64,000 nt of DNA from Synechococcus sp. Nb3U1. GTDB lineage: Bacteria > Cyanobacteriota > Cyanobacteriia > Thermostichales > Thermostichaceae. The stretch spans positions 1,212,079 to 1,276,078 of the forward strand of contig NZ_JAKFYQ010000001.1 in the NCBI RefSeq assembly GCF_021533835.1, in the 5' to 3' direction. Shown here piece by piece: positions 55,523 through 64,000 of this stretch. The stretch's first letter is position 1. Every line of letters starts with the position of its first letter. Below the pieces are notes generated by a model that was not told the DNA's origin, did not search any database, and was given only the letters and a program-made list of their open reading frames with translations. The position numbers were made by a program, and so were the translations under genes.

Positions 55523-56182
55523 ATGGCGCTCTTCGGATTTGGCAAAAAGTCCTCCTTGCCCACAGAACGTGATGCCCTGCCTGGACGTGCTGAGGCCATG
55601 TCGATCCTCAATCGGCACTTCGTGAACGGCAATCCGCTGCAACCGCCCTTTCCAGAGGGGATGGAGCAGGCCTTGTTTGGCATGGGTTGCTTCTGGGGGG
55701 CTGAGCGCAAGTTTTGGCAAGTGCCCGGAGTGTTTAGTACTTCCGTGGGTTACGCCGCTGGATTCACTCCCAACCCCACCTATCGGGAAGTGTGTAGTGG
55801 TCTGACAGGGCACAACGAGGTGGTGCGTGTGATTTACGACCCGACTCAAGTCAGCTACGGGCAGTTGCTGAGGGTGTTTTGGGAAAACCACGACCCAACT
55901 CAAGGGATGCGTCAAGGCAATGATGTTGGCACCCAGTACCGATCTGGCATCTATGTTTATTCTCAGGCTCAGCGGGAATGGGCAGAAAAAACTCGGGAGA
56001 TCTATCAAGAGGCTCTTCAAGCACAGGGTTACGGCAAGATCACCACAGAAATTCTAGATGCGCCTGAGTTTTACTACGCCGAGGATTATCATCAGCAGTA
56101 CTTGGCCAAAAACCCTGGTGGTTACTGCGGTTTGGGAGGTACTAAGGTCTGTTTGCCAGAGGTGCTGGCGGAGTCGATGTAA
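55523..56182 (+). CDS. msrA: Peptide-methionine (S)-S-oxide reductase MsrA
   Basis: This repair enzyme reduces methionine S-sulfoxide. The 219-residue protein has the catalytic motif [13 protein letters not shown] (about 54-66), the conserved [18 protein letters not shown] and the VWENHDP-like loop [20 protein letters not shown]. The C-terminal [11 protein letters not shown] supplies a resolving cysteine. A 40-residue N-terminal extension precedes the catalytic domain, as in many cyanobacterial and plant forms. ATG 55523 is preferred to the upstream GTG 55484. Confidence 0.95.
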   Translation: MALFGFGKKSSLPTERDALPGRAEAMSILNRHFVNGNPLQPPFPEGMEQALFGMGCFWGAERKFWQVPGVFSTSVGYAAGFTPNPTYREVCSGLTGHNEVVRVIYDPTQVSYGQLLRVFWENHDPTQGMRQGNDVGTQYRSGIYVYSQAQREWAEKTREIYQEALQAQGYGKITTEILDAPEFYYAEDYHQQYLAKNPGGYCGLGGTKVCLPEVLAESM

Positions 56183-56279
56183 AGGGTATCCAGAGTGCCT
56201 TTCCCTTTCCCGTACCCTCACGCAAGTCATATTTTCTTCATAAACATATGATTGTGTGATGAAGTGAATGGTTTAAGTG

Positions 56280-56900
56280 ATGAGCGCTATGTCTTCTGCA
56301 GCCTCCACCCGCCCTTTGGCCACCCTTTGCGCTGAGCAACATCGGGTTATCTTGCAACTCTTAACCCGGCTATCTCAGGCAACGGATTGGGAGCTTGGCC
56401 AGAAGCGAACTGCGGCCCAAAGGTTGCGGCAACGCCTGTCTCGTCACATTCAACTGGAACGCCATGCTCTTCATCCCTTGCTGCGGTCGTCCCTGAATGG
56501 GGATCCCAGCCTGCATGCTCAGCTCAATCGTCAGGAGCAGCAGTTGCGGGATCTGCTACCGGAGCTGACCCACTTTTTGCATCAGGCGGAGCGTTCTCCG
56601 CAGCAACTGGATCCCGCTGTGGCACTCCGGTTTTATCATCAGCTACGCGATCAGTTCCAGCAGGAAGAACATGTTCTGCATCCCCTGTTGGCCCGTTGTG
56701 TCTCCGCCGAAGCTGAGCAACAGCAACTGCGCCTTTTTCATCGGCGTCTGCAGGCTACCCTCTCCTCCTCTTCCTCGGCAACCCAGAACCGTCGCCCTAG
56801 CCTAGAGGAGTTGGAACGGCAAGCGGTGACCCGCCCTGTGTTGCCCAATGAGCAGTTTTGGCCGTTGCGGGAGAATACGGTGCAGCTTGTCACTCCTTAA
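56280..56900 (+). CDS. Hemerythrin-like HHE-domain protein
   Basis: This protein of about 206 residues is predicted to be a four-helix bundle. The hemerythrin-type ligands appear as EQHRVILQLL (His near 21), HIQLERHALHPLL (about 57-69) and FQQEEHVLHPLLA (about 122-134), giving the H, HxxxE and HxxxH pattern of a diiron site. Roles in the family include oxygen, NO or iron sensing and storage. The C-terminal 40 residues are serine-rich and unstructured. ATG 56280 is used, with GTG 56277 and ATG 56289 as close alternatives. Confidence 0.75.
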   Translation: MSAMSSAASTRPLATLCAEQHRVILQLLTRLSQATDWELGQKRTAAQRLRQRLSRHIQLERHALHPLLRSSLNGDPSLHAQLNRQEQQLRDLLPELTHFLHQAERSPQQLDPAVALRFYHQLRDQFQQEEHVLHPLLARCVSAEAEQQQLRLFHRRLQATLSSSSSATQNRRPSLEELERQAVTRPVLPNEQFWPLRENTVQLVTP

Positions 56901-57026
56901 CCCAGGCGAGCTCGGCTGCAGGCTTGTCTTTTGATATCACCTCTGTTAAGTTCATGCTGACTTTCACGAGCCGGTTTTTTGTATCTACGGTTGTGTTCCG
57001 ACTAGCCCCTACTGAGGCTTGGGCAG

Positions 57027-57239
57027 ATGGAAGGTTTGGATCCAGAAGTATATGTTGACTCAGTGGCCAAAGCGCTGCAACTCCCCCTCCACCCTGATCA
57101 CCGTCCAGGGGTGATTGAAAATTTTGCCCGCATCCTGCCCATTGCCAAGTTGGTGTTGGAGTTCCCTTTGCCCCAAACGGTTGAACCTGCACCCACTTTT
57201 GACCCCCTTTGCGTCAGCGGGACGGAGTTCTTACCATGA
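57027..57239 (+). CDS. AtzG-like small amidase subunit (DUF4089)
   Basis: This 70-residue helical protein (DPEVYVDSVAKALQLPLHPD then GVIENFARILPIAKLVLEF) is of the DUF4089/AtzG type. AtzG forms a complex with the amidase AtzE and stabilises it in cyanuric-acid/biuret breakdown. Its stop overlaps the amidase ATG (ATGA), confirming the pair. The last ten codons (CVSGTEFLP) come from copy C of the short dispersed repeat, so the C-terminus has probably been rewritten by that insertion. Confidence 0.78.
   Translation: MEGLDPEVYVDSVAKALQLPLHPDHRPGVIENFARILPIAKLVLEFPLPQTVEPAPTFDPLCVSGTEFLP
57208..57229 (+). repeat. Short dispersed repeat, copy C, at the AtzG/AtzE junction
   Basis: This 22-bp element (core GCGTCAGCGGGAC) matches the reverse complement of copy A at 20 of 22 positions. 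It ends 6 bases before the amidase ATG and supplies the final codons of the AtzG-like gene. Confidence 0.75.
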
Positions 57240-58636
57240 CGTTGGATCCCCGTCTTCTCGGCAGTGCCGACGCGGTCTCCATTGCTACTGCTGTGCGCCA
57301 GGGAGACATCAGCGCCCAGTCGGTGGTGGCGGCTAGCCTGGAGCGGATCCAGCAAAGGGATGGAGACTTCAATTCCTTCACGGAGGTGCTCAAGGACTCT
57401 GCCCTAGAAGCGGCGGAAAAGTTGGATCAACAGGTGGCAAAAGGGATCCCGGTAGGTCCGTTGGCGGGGGTGCCCTTTGCCGTTAAGAACCTGTTTAATG
57501 TGGCCGGCCTCACCACCTTGGCTGGCTCTGTGATCAACCAGGAAAATCCTCCCGCCCCAACAGATGCGACGGTGGTGGCCCGTCTCAAGCAGGCAGGGGC
57601 GGTCTTGGTGGGTGCCCTGAACATGGACGAGTACGCTTATGGGTTCGTCACTGAAAACAGCCACTACGGCCCGACCCATAACCCTCACGATTTACAACGG
57701 ATAGCAGGCGGCTCCTCTGGCGGGTCGGCAGCAGCGGTGGCGGGGGGGTTGGTGCCTCTGTCTTTGGGCAGCGATACCAACGGCTCGATTCGCGTCCCGG
57801 CTTCGTTGTGTGGCATCTACGGCCTCAAGCCCACCTATGGTCGTCTGTCACGGGCGGGGGTAGCTCTGTTTGCCGGCAGTTTTGACCATGTGGGCCCCTT
57901 TGCTCGCACGGTGGCGGATATTGCCCTCAGCTTCGATGTCATGCAAGGGCCGGATCCCAACGATCCGGTTTGTGCCCAACGCCCCGTGGAGCCCACTGTT
58001 CCACAACTGGGGCAGGGGATCGAAGGCTTGCGCATTGCCGTGGCGGATGATTACTTTGCCCGTGGCGCTGAGCTGCAAATTTTTGCCGGGGTGGAAAAGA
58101 TCGCCCAAGCGCTTGGGATAACTCGCAGGGTGCGGATCCCGGAGGCCCATCGCGCCCGTGCTGCCGCCTATTTAATCACGGCTGTCGAAGGGGCCAACCT
58201 ACACCTGCACAACCTGAGAAGCCGTCCCCAAGACTTTGACCCCGCCACTCGGGATCGCTTTTTGGCTGGGGCCCTGTTGCCGGCGGATTGGATCCTGCAG
58301 GCGCAGCGGTTCCGTAGTTGGTATCGCCAGCAGGTAATGACCCTTTTTCAGGAGATCGATCTGTTCATCGCCCCCACCACCCCCTGCCCCGCCCCCTTAA
58401 TCGGCCAGGAGAAGATGGTGATCGATGGGGTGGAGGTGCTGACTCGGCCCAATCTGGGTCTGTACACTCAGCCGCTGTCGTTTATTGGTTTGCCCGTACT
58501 TTCTGTACCGCTACGGGAGACGGGATCCCTGCCCTTTGGGGTGCAGTTGGTAGCCGCTCCCCATCAAGAAGCCAAGCTACTGAGGGTGGCAGCCTACTTG
58601 GAATCGCTCGGGATCCCCAACGCTCAACCCGTTTAG
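57236..58636 (+). CDS. AtzE-family amidase (amidase signature)
   Basis: This 466-residue amidase-signature hydrolase has the Ser-cisSer-Lys triad: Lys in PFAVKNLFNVAG (about 82), the serine loop AGGSSGGSAAAVAGG and the nucleophile loop LGSDTNGSIRVPASLCG. AtzE acts on 1-carboxybiuret in bacteria that use cyanuric acid; in cyanobacteria the substrate is more likely another small ureido compound. GatA is excluded by the AtzG-like partner and lack of gatB/gatC. ATG 57236 overlaps the upstream stop. Confidence 0.85.
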   Translation: MTLDPRLLGSADAVSIATAVRQGDISAQSVVAASLERIQQRDGDFNSFTEVLKDSALEAAEKLDQQVAKGIPVGPLAGVPFAVKNLFNVAGLTTLAGSVINQENPPAPTDATVVARLKQAGAVLVGALNMDEYAYGFVTENSHYGPTHNPHDLQRIAGGSSGGSAAAVAGGLVPLSLGSDTNGSIRVPASLCGIYGLKPTYGRLSRAGVALFAGSFDHVGPFARTVADIALSFDVMQGPDPNDPVCAQRPVEPTVPQLGQGIEGLRIAVADDYFARGAELQIFAGVEKIAQALGITRRVRIPEAHRARAAAYLITAVEGANLHLHNLRSRPQDFDPATRDRFLAGALLPADWILQAQRFRSWYRQQVMTLFQEIDLFIAPTTPCPAPLIGQEKMVIDGVEVLTRPNLGLYTQPLSFIGLPVLSVPLRETGSLPFGVQLVAAPHQEAKLLRVAAYLESLGIPNAQPV

Positions 58637-58963
58637 ATGAGAAGAGCTCCCGACAAAAGACTTTTTCTGTATCTTGTGTCTTTGTCGAATTTCTTCTCAT
58701 GCCGAACACTATATGTACAGTTTTCTAGGGGATTATGGCTGTAAGCTGGCGGCCTTTTGTACGGATTTAGATGAGAATGGGTGAAAGGCTCAATCCTCTC
58801 GGGACAGGGCAGACAACACTCTGTACACAGGTAAGATCCTACCCTTCATATTAAAAGTAAATTAAGTCCAGAATTGTTGTATCCGATGTCCCCTTTTTGA
58901 AGTCGGGCCGATAGAATGAACGACATAAAATAGACACGGCACCCCCCAATCCGGACTCTATCT
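58637..58963. other. Intergenic region, no gene recognised
   Basis: These 327 bases between the amidase and the coiled-coil gene become A+T-rich towards the latter and probably hold its promoter. No convincing operator, RNA gene or terminator was seen. Confidence 0.6.
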
Positions 58964-59869
58964 ATGGATCATTCTGCTTCTGTGGCCCGCCGCTACATGA
59001 GACTGTGCGAGGCCTATCTCTCCCTGAACGAAGCCTTCGACAAGTTGGATCAATCCCACAGCAACCTACAGCGTCGCGTCAAAGGACTGTTCAGCTATTT
59101 CAATACGGCTCAGCAAGCGCTGACGCAGCTACCTGTTTTGCAACAACGCATGGAGCAAAGCGACCGCTGGCTTAACTCGTTGCGGGAAGAATTACACGTT
59201 AAGGAAACCCGAATTGGTGAATTGATCACCAACTACGACCAAGTCTGTAGTGAGCTAGATGCTACCAAAACGGAACTCATGAGCGCTCAAGCCCTGATCG
59301 AAAAACTGGAAGTAGAAAATGCTCAAGTTTTGGAACGGTTGAGTCAGTTGAGCCACTTAGAAGATGAAATGGCAGAGTTGAGAGAACAACTGACCCAGGT
59401 TAGCCTCGCTCGTCAAGAGATGGAAGCTCAAAATCGTCAGCTGGAGGGGGCTCTAGGAGACCGGGATCAACAGATTTACAGCCTGCAAGAGCGGCTGGCC
59501 CAAGCCGAACAGGAGATCGCCCTCCTGAAAGTGCAACGGGAAGAAGCCCAGCAAACTGCGCAACTGGCCACCACCCGTGCCGAACGAGCAGAAGCCAATC
59601 TGCACGCTCAGGAAGAGGAGGTACAGGCGTTAAAGGGCAAGCTATATCGCACCGAACAGCAACTGGCCATGGTGGCTCTCAATGAGTTGGAACTGTTGCT
59701 TGGCGATGGGCCGATGACTACATTCCAAGAGGCAGAACAGGCGATGGAAGCAGACGAGCAAGTACTAGAAGCTTTGCCTGCTTCTCTTTCCGAAACTGAG
59801 CGCATTTTGCGGGAGATCGATCAGTTTATTTCGGAGTTTTCCGAGCAGGCGAGACTCCAAGCGGCCTAA
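58964..59869 (+). CDS. Coiled-coil protein of unknown function
   Basis: This 301-residue, glutamine/glutamate-rich protein has an N-terminal helical part (ASVARRYMRLCEAYLSLNEA) followed by nearly continuous heptad repeats (about 70-235, for example LREQLTQVSLARQEMEAQNR). The C-terminal part is acidic, with ALPASLSETERILREIDQFI. There is no signal peptide or membrane helix. Such proteins may be cytoskeletal or scaffold elements, but I do not recognise a named family. The ATG at 58964 is clear, and a strong terminator follows 66 bases after the stop. Confidence 0.75.
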   Translation: MDHSASVARRYMRLCEAYLSLNEAFDKLDQSHSNLQRRVKGLFSYFNTAQQALTQLPVLQQRMEQSDRWLNSLREELHVKETRIGELITNYDQVCSELDATKTELMSAQALIEKLEVENAQVLERLSQLSHLEDEMAELREQLTQVSLARQEMEAQNRQLEGALGDRDQQIYSLQERLAQAEQEIALLKVQREEAQQTAQLATTRAERAEANLHAQEEEVQALKGKLYRTEQQLAMVALNELELLLGDGPMTTFQEAEQAMEADEQVLEALPASLSETERILREIDQFISEFSEQARLQAA

Positions 59870-59935
59870 ACAAGATTGAACTGGGCTTTGCCTCGGAGAT
59901 CTCTAAAAATTAAGATCAACAAATCAACAATAAGG

Positions 59936-59959
59936 GCTGTCCCACAGGACAGCTTTTTT
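59936..59959 (+). terminator. Rho-independent terminator
   Basis: GCTGTCC (59936-59942), loop CACA, GGACAGC (59947-59953), then six T. The perfect 7-bp stem and T-run end the coiled-coil gene transcript. The element lies 37 bases before the convergent gcvP stop; read on the other strand it has no comparable T-run. Confidence 0.92.
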
Positions 59960-59995
59960 GTTTGTTGGGAAGGGATTGGGATCCCAGTTGAGGAG

Positions 59996-62956
59996 CTAGT
60001 CCTCCAACCAAGGCTGACAGCTACAGACCAAATTCCGATCCCCGTAGGCATTGTCAATGCGGCTGACGCTAGGCCAAAATTTGTTGGCTTTGACCCAAGG
60101 GGCTGGATAAGCCCCAACTGCACGGGAATAGGGGCGATCCCACGAATCCGCCGTCACTACTTCAGCGGTGTGGGGTGCCAGCTTGAGAGGGTTGTGTACG
60201 GGATCCGCTTCCCCCCGTTCGATGGCGGCGATCTCCTGGCGAATGGCGATCATCGCCTCACAAAAGCGATCCAACTCCGTCAAGGATTCACTCTCAGTCG
60301 GCTCCACCATCATCGTGCCCGCCACGGGCCAAGACACGGTCGGGGCATGAAAGCCATAGTCCATCAAGCGTTTGGCCACATCCTCCACCTCGATACCCGC
60401 GTTCTTCTTCAGGGGGCGCAAATCCAGGATGCACTCATGAGCTACCCAGTCATGGGAGCCTTTGTAAAGCACCGGGTAATAGGGATCCAAGCGTTTGGCA
60501 ATGTAGTTGGCATTCAAAATGGCCACCTGGGTTGCGAGGGTAAGCCCGGCGGATCCCATCAGGCGAATGTAGGCCCAAGAAATGGGCAAAATACTGGCAC
60601 TGCCCCAAGGGGCGGCACTGACGGGGCCACTGCATTCTGGCAAGAAGGGATGACCGGGCAGATAGGGCAACAAATGGGCCGCCACCCCGATCGGCCCCAC
60701 CCCCGGCCCACCCCCCCCATGGGGAATGCAGAAGGTTTTGTGCAGGTTCAAGTGGCAGACATCCGCCCCCAACTCGCCGGGACGGCACACCCCCACCTGG
60801 GCATTGAGATTGGCCCCATCCATGTACACCTGTCCCCCGGCTTCATGCACAATCTGGCAAATGTCACGGATCCCTTCCTCAAACACCCCGTGGGTGGAAG
60901 GGTAGGTGATCATCAGGGCTGCCAGGTGCTCCCGATGTTGCTCCGCCTTGGCCCGTAAATCCGCCAGATCGATGTTGCCGGCTGCATCACAAGCCACGCT
61001 CACCACCTGCATTCCCGCCATCACTGCGCTGGCTGGGTTAGTGCCGTGGGCAGAGGTGGGGATCAGGCACACTTGCCGATGGCCTTCCCCTCGGGCCTGG
61101 TGATAATGGCGAATGGCCAGCAAACCGGCGTATTCCCCCTGGGATCCGGCATTGGGCTGCAAAGAAACTCCAGCAAAACCCGTGATCTCCGCCAGCATCT
61201 GTTCCAGTTGGGCAAATAGCGTTTGATAGCCGCGCGTCTGCTCGAGGGGGGCAAAAGGATGAATCTGAGCAAACTCCGGCCAAGTGACGGGGAGCATCTC
61301 CACCGTGGCGTTCAGCTTCATGGTGCAGGAACCCAACGGGATCATGGAGTGGGTCAGGGAGAGATCCCGGCTTTGCAGACGGTGGATATAGCGCAGCAGC
61401 TCCGTCTCGGAGTGGTAGCTGTTGAAAACGGGATGGGTGAGATAGGAACTGGTGCGCATCAAACCGGGGGGCAAACTCCGACTCAGATCGGGCAAGGGGT
61501 GAGCCCAGCCTTCAAGTTCCTCCAAGGGGAGATTGGATCCCCCAAATATCTGGAACAGATCCCAGACATCCTCAGGCGTGGTGGCCTCATCCAGGCTGAT
61601 CCCCAGCGTTAGCTCGTTGATTGGCCGCAGATTCATCCGTTTTTGGGTGGCCCGAGCTTGAATCTCCTGGATCTGGGCCGGGGATTGGCCTTTCACCCAA
61701 AAGGTATCGAAAAAGTGCTCTGGCCCCACTGCATAGCCCAAATCACGGATACCTGCCGCCAACCCATGGGCTTGGCCATAGATCCTCAGAGCCATCTTCT
61801 GTAATCCCTTGGGGCCGTGATAGACGGCGTACATCGAGGCCATCACCGCCAGAAGCACCTGGGCTGTACAAATATTGCTGGTGGCTTTGTCGCGGCGGAT
61901 GTGTTGCTCACGAGTTTGTAGAGCTAGGCGCAGGGCGGGGTTGCCCTGGGCATCTTGAGAAACACCTACCAAGCGTCCCGGTAGCAGGCGTTTGTGAGCC
62001 TCGCGGGTGGCAAAGTAGGCAGCATGTGGCCCTCCGTACCCGAGTGGGATCCCAAACCGTTGGGTGGAGCCGACCACAATATCTGCCCCCCATTCCCCTG
62101 GGGGTTTGAGTAGGGTAAGGCTGAGCAGATCGGCAGCCACCGTCACCAGGATCCCCTGCTGATGAGCCTGCTCCACCAGCTCCCGATAGTCACAAATCTC
62201 CCCGTAGGTGGTGGGGTACTGCAACAACAGGCCAAAACTCTCGCCCTCCAACTGGAACTCCCCCGGATCTGCAACACGAATCTGGATCCCCAAGGGCTCG
62301 GCCCGCGTCTGCAACACCGCCAACGTTTGCGGATGACAACCCTGTTCCACCCAGAAGATGTGGCTGCCTTTTGCTGCTAGCCCGTAGCTGAGAGTCATGG
62401 CTTCTGCCGCCGCCGTCCCCTCATCCAGTAAGGAAGCATTGGCGATCTCCATCCCCGTCAGGTCGATCACCATCGTCTGAAAATTCAACAGCGCTTCCAA
62501 GCGTCCCTGGGCGATCTCCGCTTGATAGGGGGTGTATTGGGTGTACCAGCCGGGGTTTTCTAGGATGTTGCGCTGAATCACGGGCGGAGTGAGACAGTTG
62601 GAGTAGCCCATGCCCAAAAACGACCGCCATACTTGATTTCGGGCAGCAATCCCCTTCAGCTCCGCCAACACCTGCTGCTCGGTGCGCAGGGATCCCAGCT
62701 TTAAGGGCCGAGCACTGCGAATCGCCGCTGGCACCGTCTTCTCGACCAGCTCAGTTAAGGAACTTAAGTCCAACACCTGCAACATCTGCTCGATCTGCTG
62801 CCGGTTCGGCCCAATGTGCCGCCCGATAAATTGTTCGGCCTGCTCAAGCAGCCCCAAGTCGGGGGAAGGGAGGGACTGCGGGATCCCCTGTGCAGAAGAT
62901 CCATCCCAGCTTGGAAAGTCAAATTGAGTCGGGTGGAGAATAGCAGAGTCAGACAT
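59996..62956 (-). CDS. gcvP: Glycine dehydrogenase (decarboxylating), P-protein GcvP
   Basis: This is the PLP-dependent P-protein of the glycine cleavage system, which decarboxylates glycine and passes the aminomethyl group to lipoyl-H-protein, an essential photorespiratory step. The 986-residue single-chain form has two homologous halves. The PLP lysine is in [18 protein letters not shown] (about 735). The start [15 protein letters not shown] and the segment [17 protein letters not shown] are typical. ATG 62956 is clear. gcvT and gcvH are not adjacent. lipB (28 kb) and folD (54 kb) act in the same metabolic area. Confidence 0.97.
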   Translation of the reverse strand: MSDSAILHPTQFDFPSWDGSSAQGIPQSLPSPDLGLLEQAEQFIGRHIGPNRQQIEQMLQVLDLSSLTELVEKTVPAAIRSARPLKLGSLRTEQQVLAELKGIAARNQVWRSFLGMGYSNCLTPPVIQRNILENPGWYTQYTPYQAEIAQGRLEALLNFQTMVIDLTGMEIANASLLDEGTAAAEAMTLSYGLAAKGSHIFWVEQGCHPQTLAVLQTRAEPLGIQIRVADPGEFQLEGESFGLLLQYPTTYGEICDYRELVEQAHQQGILVTVAADLLSLTLLKPPGEWGADIVVGSTQRFGIPLGYGGPHAAYFATREAHKRLLPGRLVGVSQDAQGNPALRLALQTREQHIRRDKATSNICTAQVLLAVMASMYAVYHGPKGLQKMALRIYGQAHGLAAGIRDLGYAVGPEHFFDTFWVKGQSPAQIQEIQARATQKRMNLRPINELTLGISLDEATTPEDVWDLFQIFGGSNLPLEELEGWAHPLPDLSRSLPPGLMRTSSYLTHPVFNSYHSETELLRYIHRLQSRDLSLTHSMIPLGSCTMKLNATVEMLPVTWPEFAQIHPFAPLEQTRGYQTLFAQLEQMLAEITGFAGVSLQPNAGSQGEYAGLLAIRHYHQARGEGHRQVCLIPTSAHGTNPASAVMAGMQVVSVACDAAGNIDLADLRAKAEQHREHLAALMITYPSTHGVFEEGIRDICQIVHEAGGQVYMDGANLNAQVGVCRPGELGADVCHLNLHKTFCIPHGGGGPGVGPIGVAAHLLPYLPGHPFLPECSGPVSAAPWGSASILPISWAYIRLMGSAGLTLATQVAILNANYIAKRLDPYYPVLYKGSHDWVAHECILDLRPLKKNAGIEVEDVAKRLMDYGFHAPTVSWPVAGTMMVEPTESESLTELDRFCEAMIAIRQEIAAIERGEADPVHNPLKLAPHTAEVVTADSWDRPYSRAVGAYPAPWVKANKFWPSVSRIDNAYGDRNLVCSCQPWLED

Positions 62957-63148
62957 GATGCAAGGATAGAAGAAGATGCGGCGACAACAACTGTCTCCTG
63001 ATCATAGTTGTTAAAAATTGTTTCTGGAGGGATTCAGATCCGGCCTCAGCCCTCGATTCGGGGTAGGGGGGATGAGACACTAAATGGTCGGAGGATGTTA
63101 TCGCCCAATCAGATGAGAGTTTTGAACCCTGTTCGGAGAAGTGGTGTT

Positions 63149-63517
63149 ATGCGTTTCCTGCTGTCCGCCCTAGTTCGCGTTCTGCTAGTCCTGTGCCTTT
63201 GCTTGACCCCCTTGGGGATCACGGTTGCCGCTCATGCTGCGGAACTACCCGCCGTGAAGCACCTGGATGCCCCGATTGATGTGAACAACACCATCTTGCG
63301 CAACTATCGCCAGCTGCCGGGCTTCTACCCTAACTTGGCCCGGACACTGGTGCAAAATGCGCCCTACGATAGCCTGGAAGATATTCTGCGGATCCCAGGT
63401 CTGACGGAGGAGCAAAAAGCCTTGATCAAGGCCAATGCGGAAAACTTCGTCATCGGCGAGTATCAGGAGGGGGCCAACCAATTGGAAAACCGCATCAACC
63501 AAGGCTACTACGGTTGA
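63149..63517 (+). CDS. psbU: Photosystem II extrinsic protein PsbU
   Basis: This lumenal 12-kDa protein stabilises the oxygen-evolving cluster. A signal peptide ([19 protein letters not shown], cleavage after about AAHA) leads into a mature domain with helix-hairpin-helix fold: [40 protein letters not shown] and a C-terminal [10 protein letters not shown]. All are strong PsbU features. The 122-residue form from ATG 63149 has GGAG upstream; ATG 63113 in the same frame would lengthen the signal peptide. It diverges from gcvP. Confidence 0.95.
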   Translation: MRFLLSALVRVLLVLCLCLTPLGITVAAHAAELPAVKHLDAPIDVNNTILRNYRQLPGFYPNLARTLVQNAPYDSLEDILRIPGLTEEQKALIKANAENFVIGEYQEGANQLENRINQGYYG

Positions 63518-63721
63518 TCCGCAGCCAAAAGCCACTGGGGGAATCGGCTTGTTTTGACGACCTCCTTACCGATTAAGGGGGAAGTGTGGCCTATGACAAC
63601 GTTTGAAACTGTCCACCGAGACCCATCCGAGCCGATTGCCTCATTCCGTTAGCCTTCGATTGAGCTCTAGCTCCTGTTGTCTCGGAGTTCTTGTGCAACT
63701 TCACCTACCCGAATGGGCTAC

Positions 63722-64000
63722 ATGAAACTGCCACGGGTGCTGATCTGTGGCTATTATGGCTACGGCAACGGTGGCGATGAAGCGTTGCTGTTGGCCCTGA
63801 TTCAGGAGCTCCAGCAGTTGCCCAACCCCGTGCAGCCGGTGGTGCTCTCTCGTCAGCCAGCCCAAACGGCAGCTAGCTACCCGGTATTGGCTTGCCCTCG
63901 CTTTAACGGGTTGGCTTTACAGCGTTGTTTACGGGAAGCCGAGGCTTTTGTTTGGGGTGGGGGTAGCCTCTTACAGGACCGCACCAGTTGGCGTAGCCCT
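63722..64000 (+). CDS. csaB: CsaB-like polysaccharide pyruvyl transferase, N-terminal part (truncated by window edge)
   Basis: The frame is open to the last base. It reads PRVLICGYYGYGNGGDEALL near the start and AFVWGGGSLLQDRTSW at residues 78-93, the two nucleotide-binding-like motifs of the pyruvyl transferase CsaB. That enzyme adds ketal pyruvate to cell-wall-associated polysaccharide for S-layer attachment. ATG 63722 (MKLPRVLICG) is preferred; ATG 63713 adds three residues. Only about 93 of an expected 340-370 residues are in the window. Confidence 0.88.
   Translation, partial: MKLPRVLICGYYGYGNGGDEALLLALIQELQQLPNPVQPVVLSRQPAQTAASYPVLACPRFNGLALQRCLREAEAFVWGGGSLLQDRTSWRSP

Noticed and set aside
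57236-58636. Assignment of the amidase as GatA
   Set aside because: The overlapping AtzG-like gene and lack of gatC/gatB favour the AtzE family.
59876-60958. A 360-codon plus-strand frame opposite gcvP
   Set aside because: It lies antisense to a clear gcvP, has biased composition from codon-position shadowing and shows no family features; it also runs through the terminator.

Overview
This window is a gene-dense stretch of a cyanobacterial chromosome. Oxygenic photosynthesis and cyanobacterial physiology are marked by psbU, psbY, a one-helix high-light-inducible protein, the Ycf35/DUF1257 protein, an acyl-lipid delta-9 desaturase, ferredoxin-sulfite reductase and a cyanobacterial-type RNase P RNA. 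The octamer GGGATCCC is strewn through coding and non-coding DNA (about 16 copies in the first 10 kb by hand count), while the usual cyanobacterial HIP1 octamer GCGATCGC is rare. Together with adhE and an ADP-forming-type acetyl-CoA synthetase fusion, this suggests an early-branching, mat-type thermophilic Synechococcus (Thermostichus-like) genome. That placement is an inference, not proven here.

Layout. 0-8.4 kb: the 3' half of adhE, a HepT/MntA toxin-antitoxin pair whose antitoxin frame carries a stop codon, a large acyl-CoA ligase/GNAT fusion, a CHAD (polyphosphate-binding) protein, a PotD-like binding protein, a glutathione S-transferase and an HLIP. 8.6-17.5 kb: a 1550-residue hybrid histidine kinase whose internal GAF domain looks like a DXCF cyanobacteriochrome, then psbY, a LysR regulator, desC, a divergent TetR regulator and rnpB. 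17.5-26 kb (minus strand): an FAD oxidoreductase, the pstSCAB phosphate transporter with a clear Pho box before pstS, pyrB and purB.

26-31 kb: a three-gene partner-switching-like operon (HATPase-like, STAS-like, TPR), a decayed coiled-coil gene, lipB preceded by a TPR/2OG-oxygenase gene, and thioredoxin. 31-36.7 kb: a CofE-like protein, then a sulfur-flavoured minus-strand group of rhodanese-DUF2892 and SulP transporter (overlapping ATGA), a DUF29 gene broken by an amber codon, and a persulfide-dioxygenase-type MBL hydrolase divergent from a cysteine-bearing ArsR regulator. 36.7-47.7 kb: ribBA with an eroded GTP cyclohydrolase II half, an ABC-2 permease, a carbon-nitrogen hydrolase, a PlsC-like acyltransferase, a TetR regulator with palindromic operators beside a truncated DUF2834 gene, an SbmA/BacA-like ABC transporter and ferredoxin-sulfite reductase.

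47.7-64 kb: pyruvate kinase with a PEP-utilizer tail, a pentapeptide-repeat protein, ycf35, an AI-2E/PerM family protein, xseA-xseB-folD, msrA, a hemerythrin-like protein, an AtzG-like/AtzE-like amidase pair, a coiled-coil protein with a strong terminator, gcvP, psbU and the start of csaB.

The most interesting signals are the predicted dual-cysteine photoreceptor kinase, the toxin next to a nonsense-mutated antitoxin, a 22-bp repeat that lies in frame inside two neighbouring genes and at the end of a third, the eroded RibBA domain, and the sulfide/persulfide gene neighbourhood. No tRNA, rRNA, insertion sequence or CRISPR array was seen.
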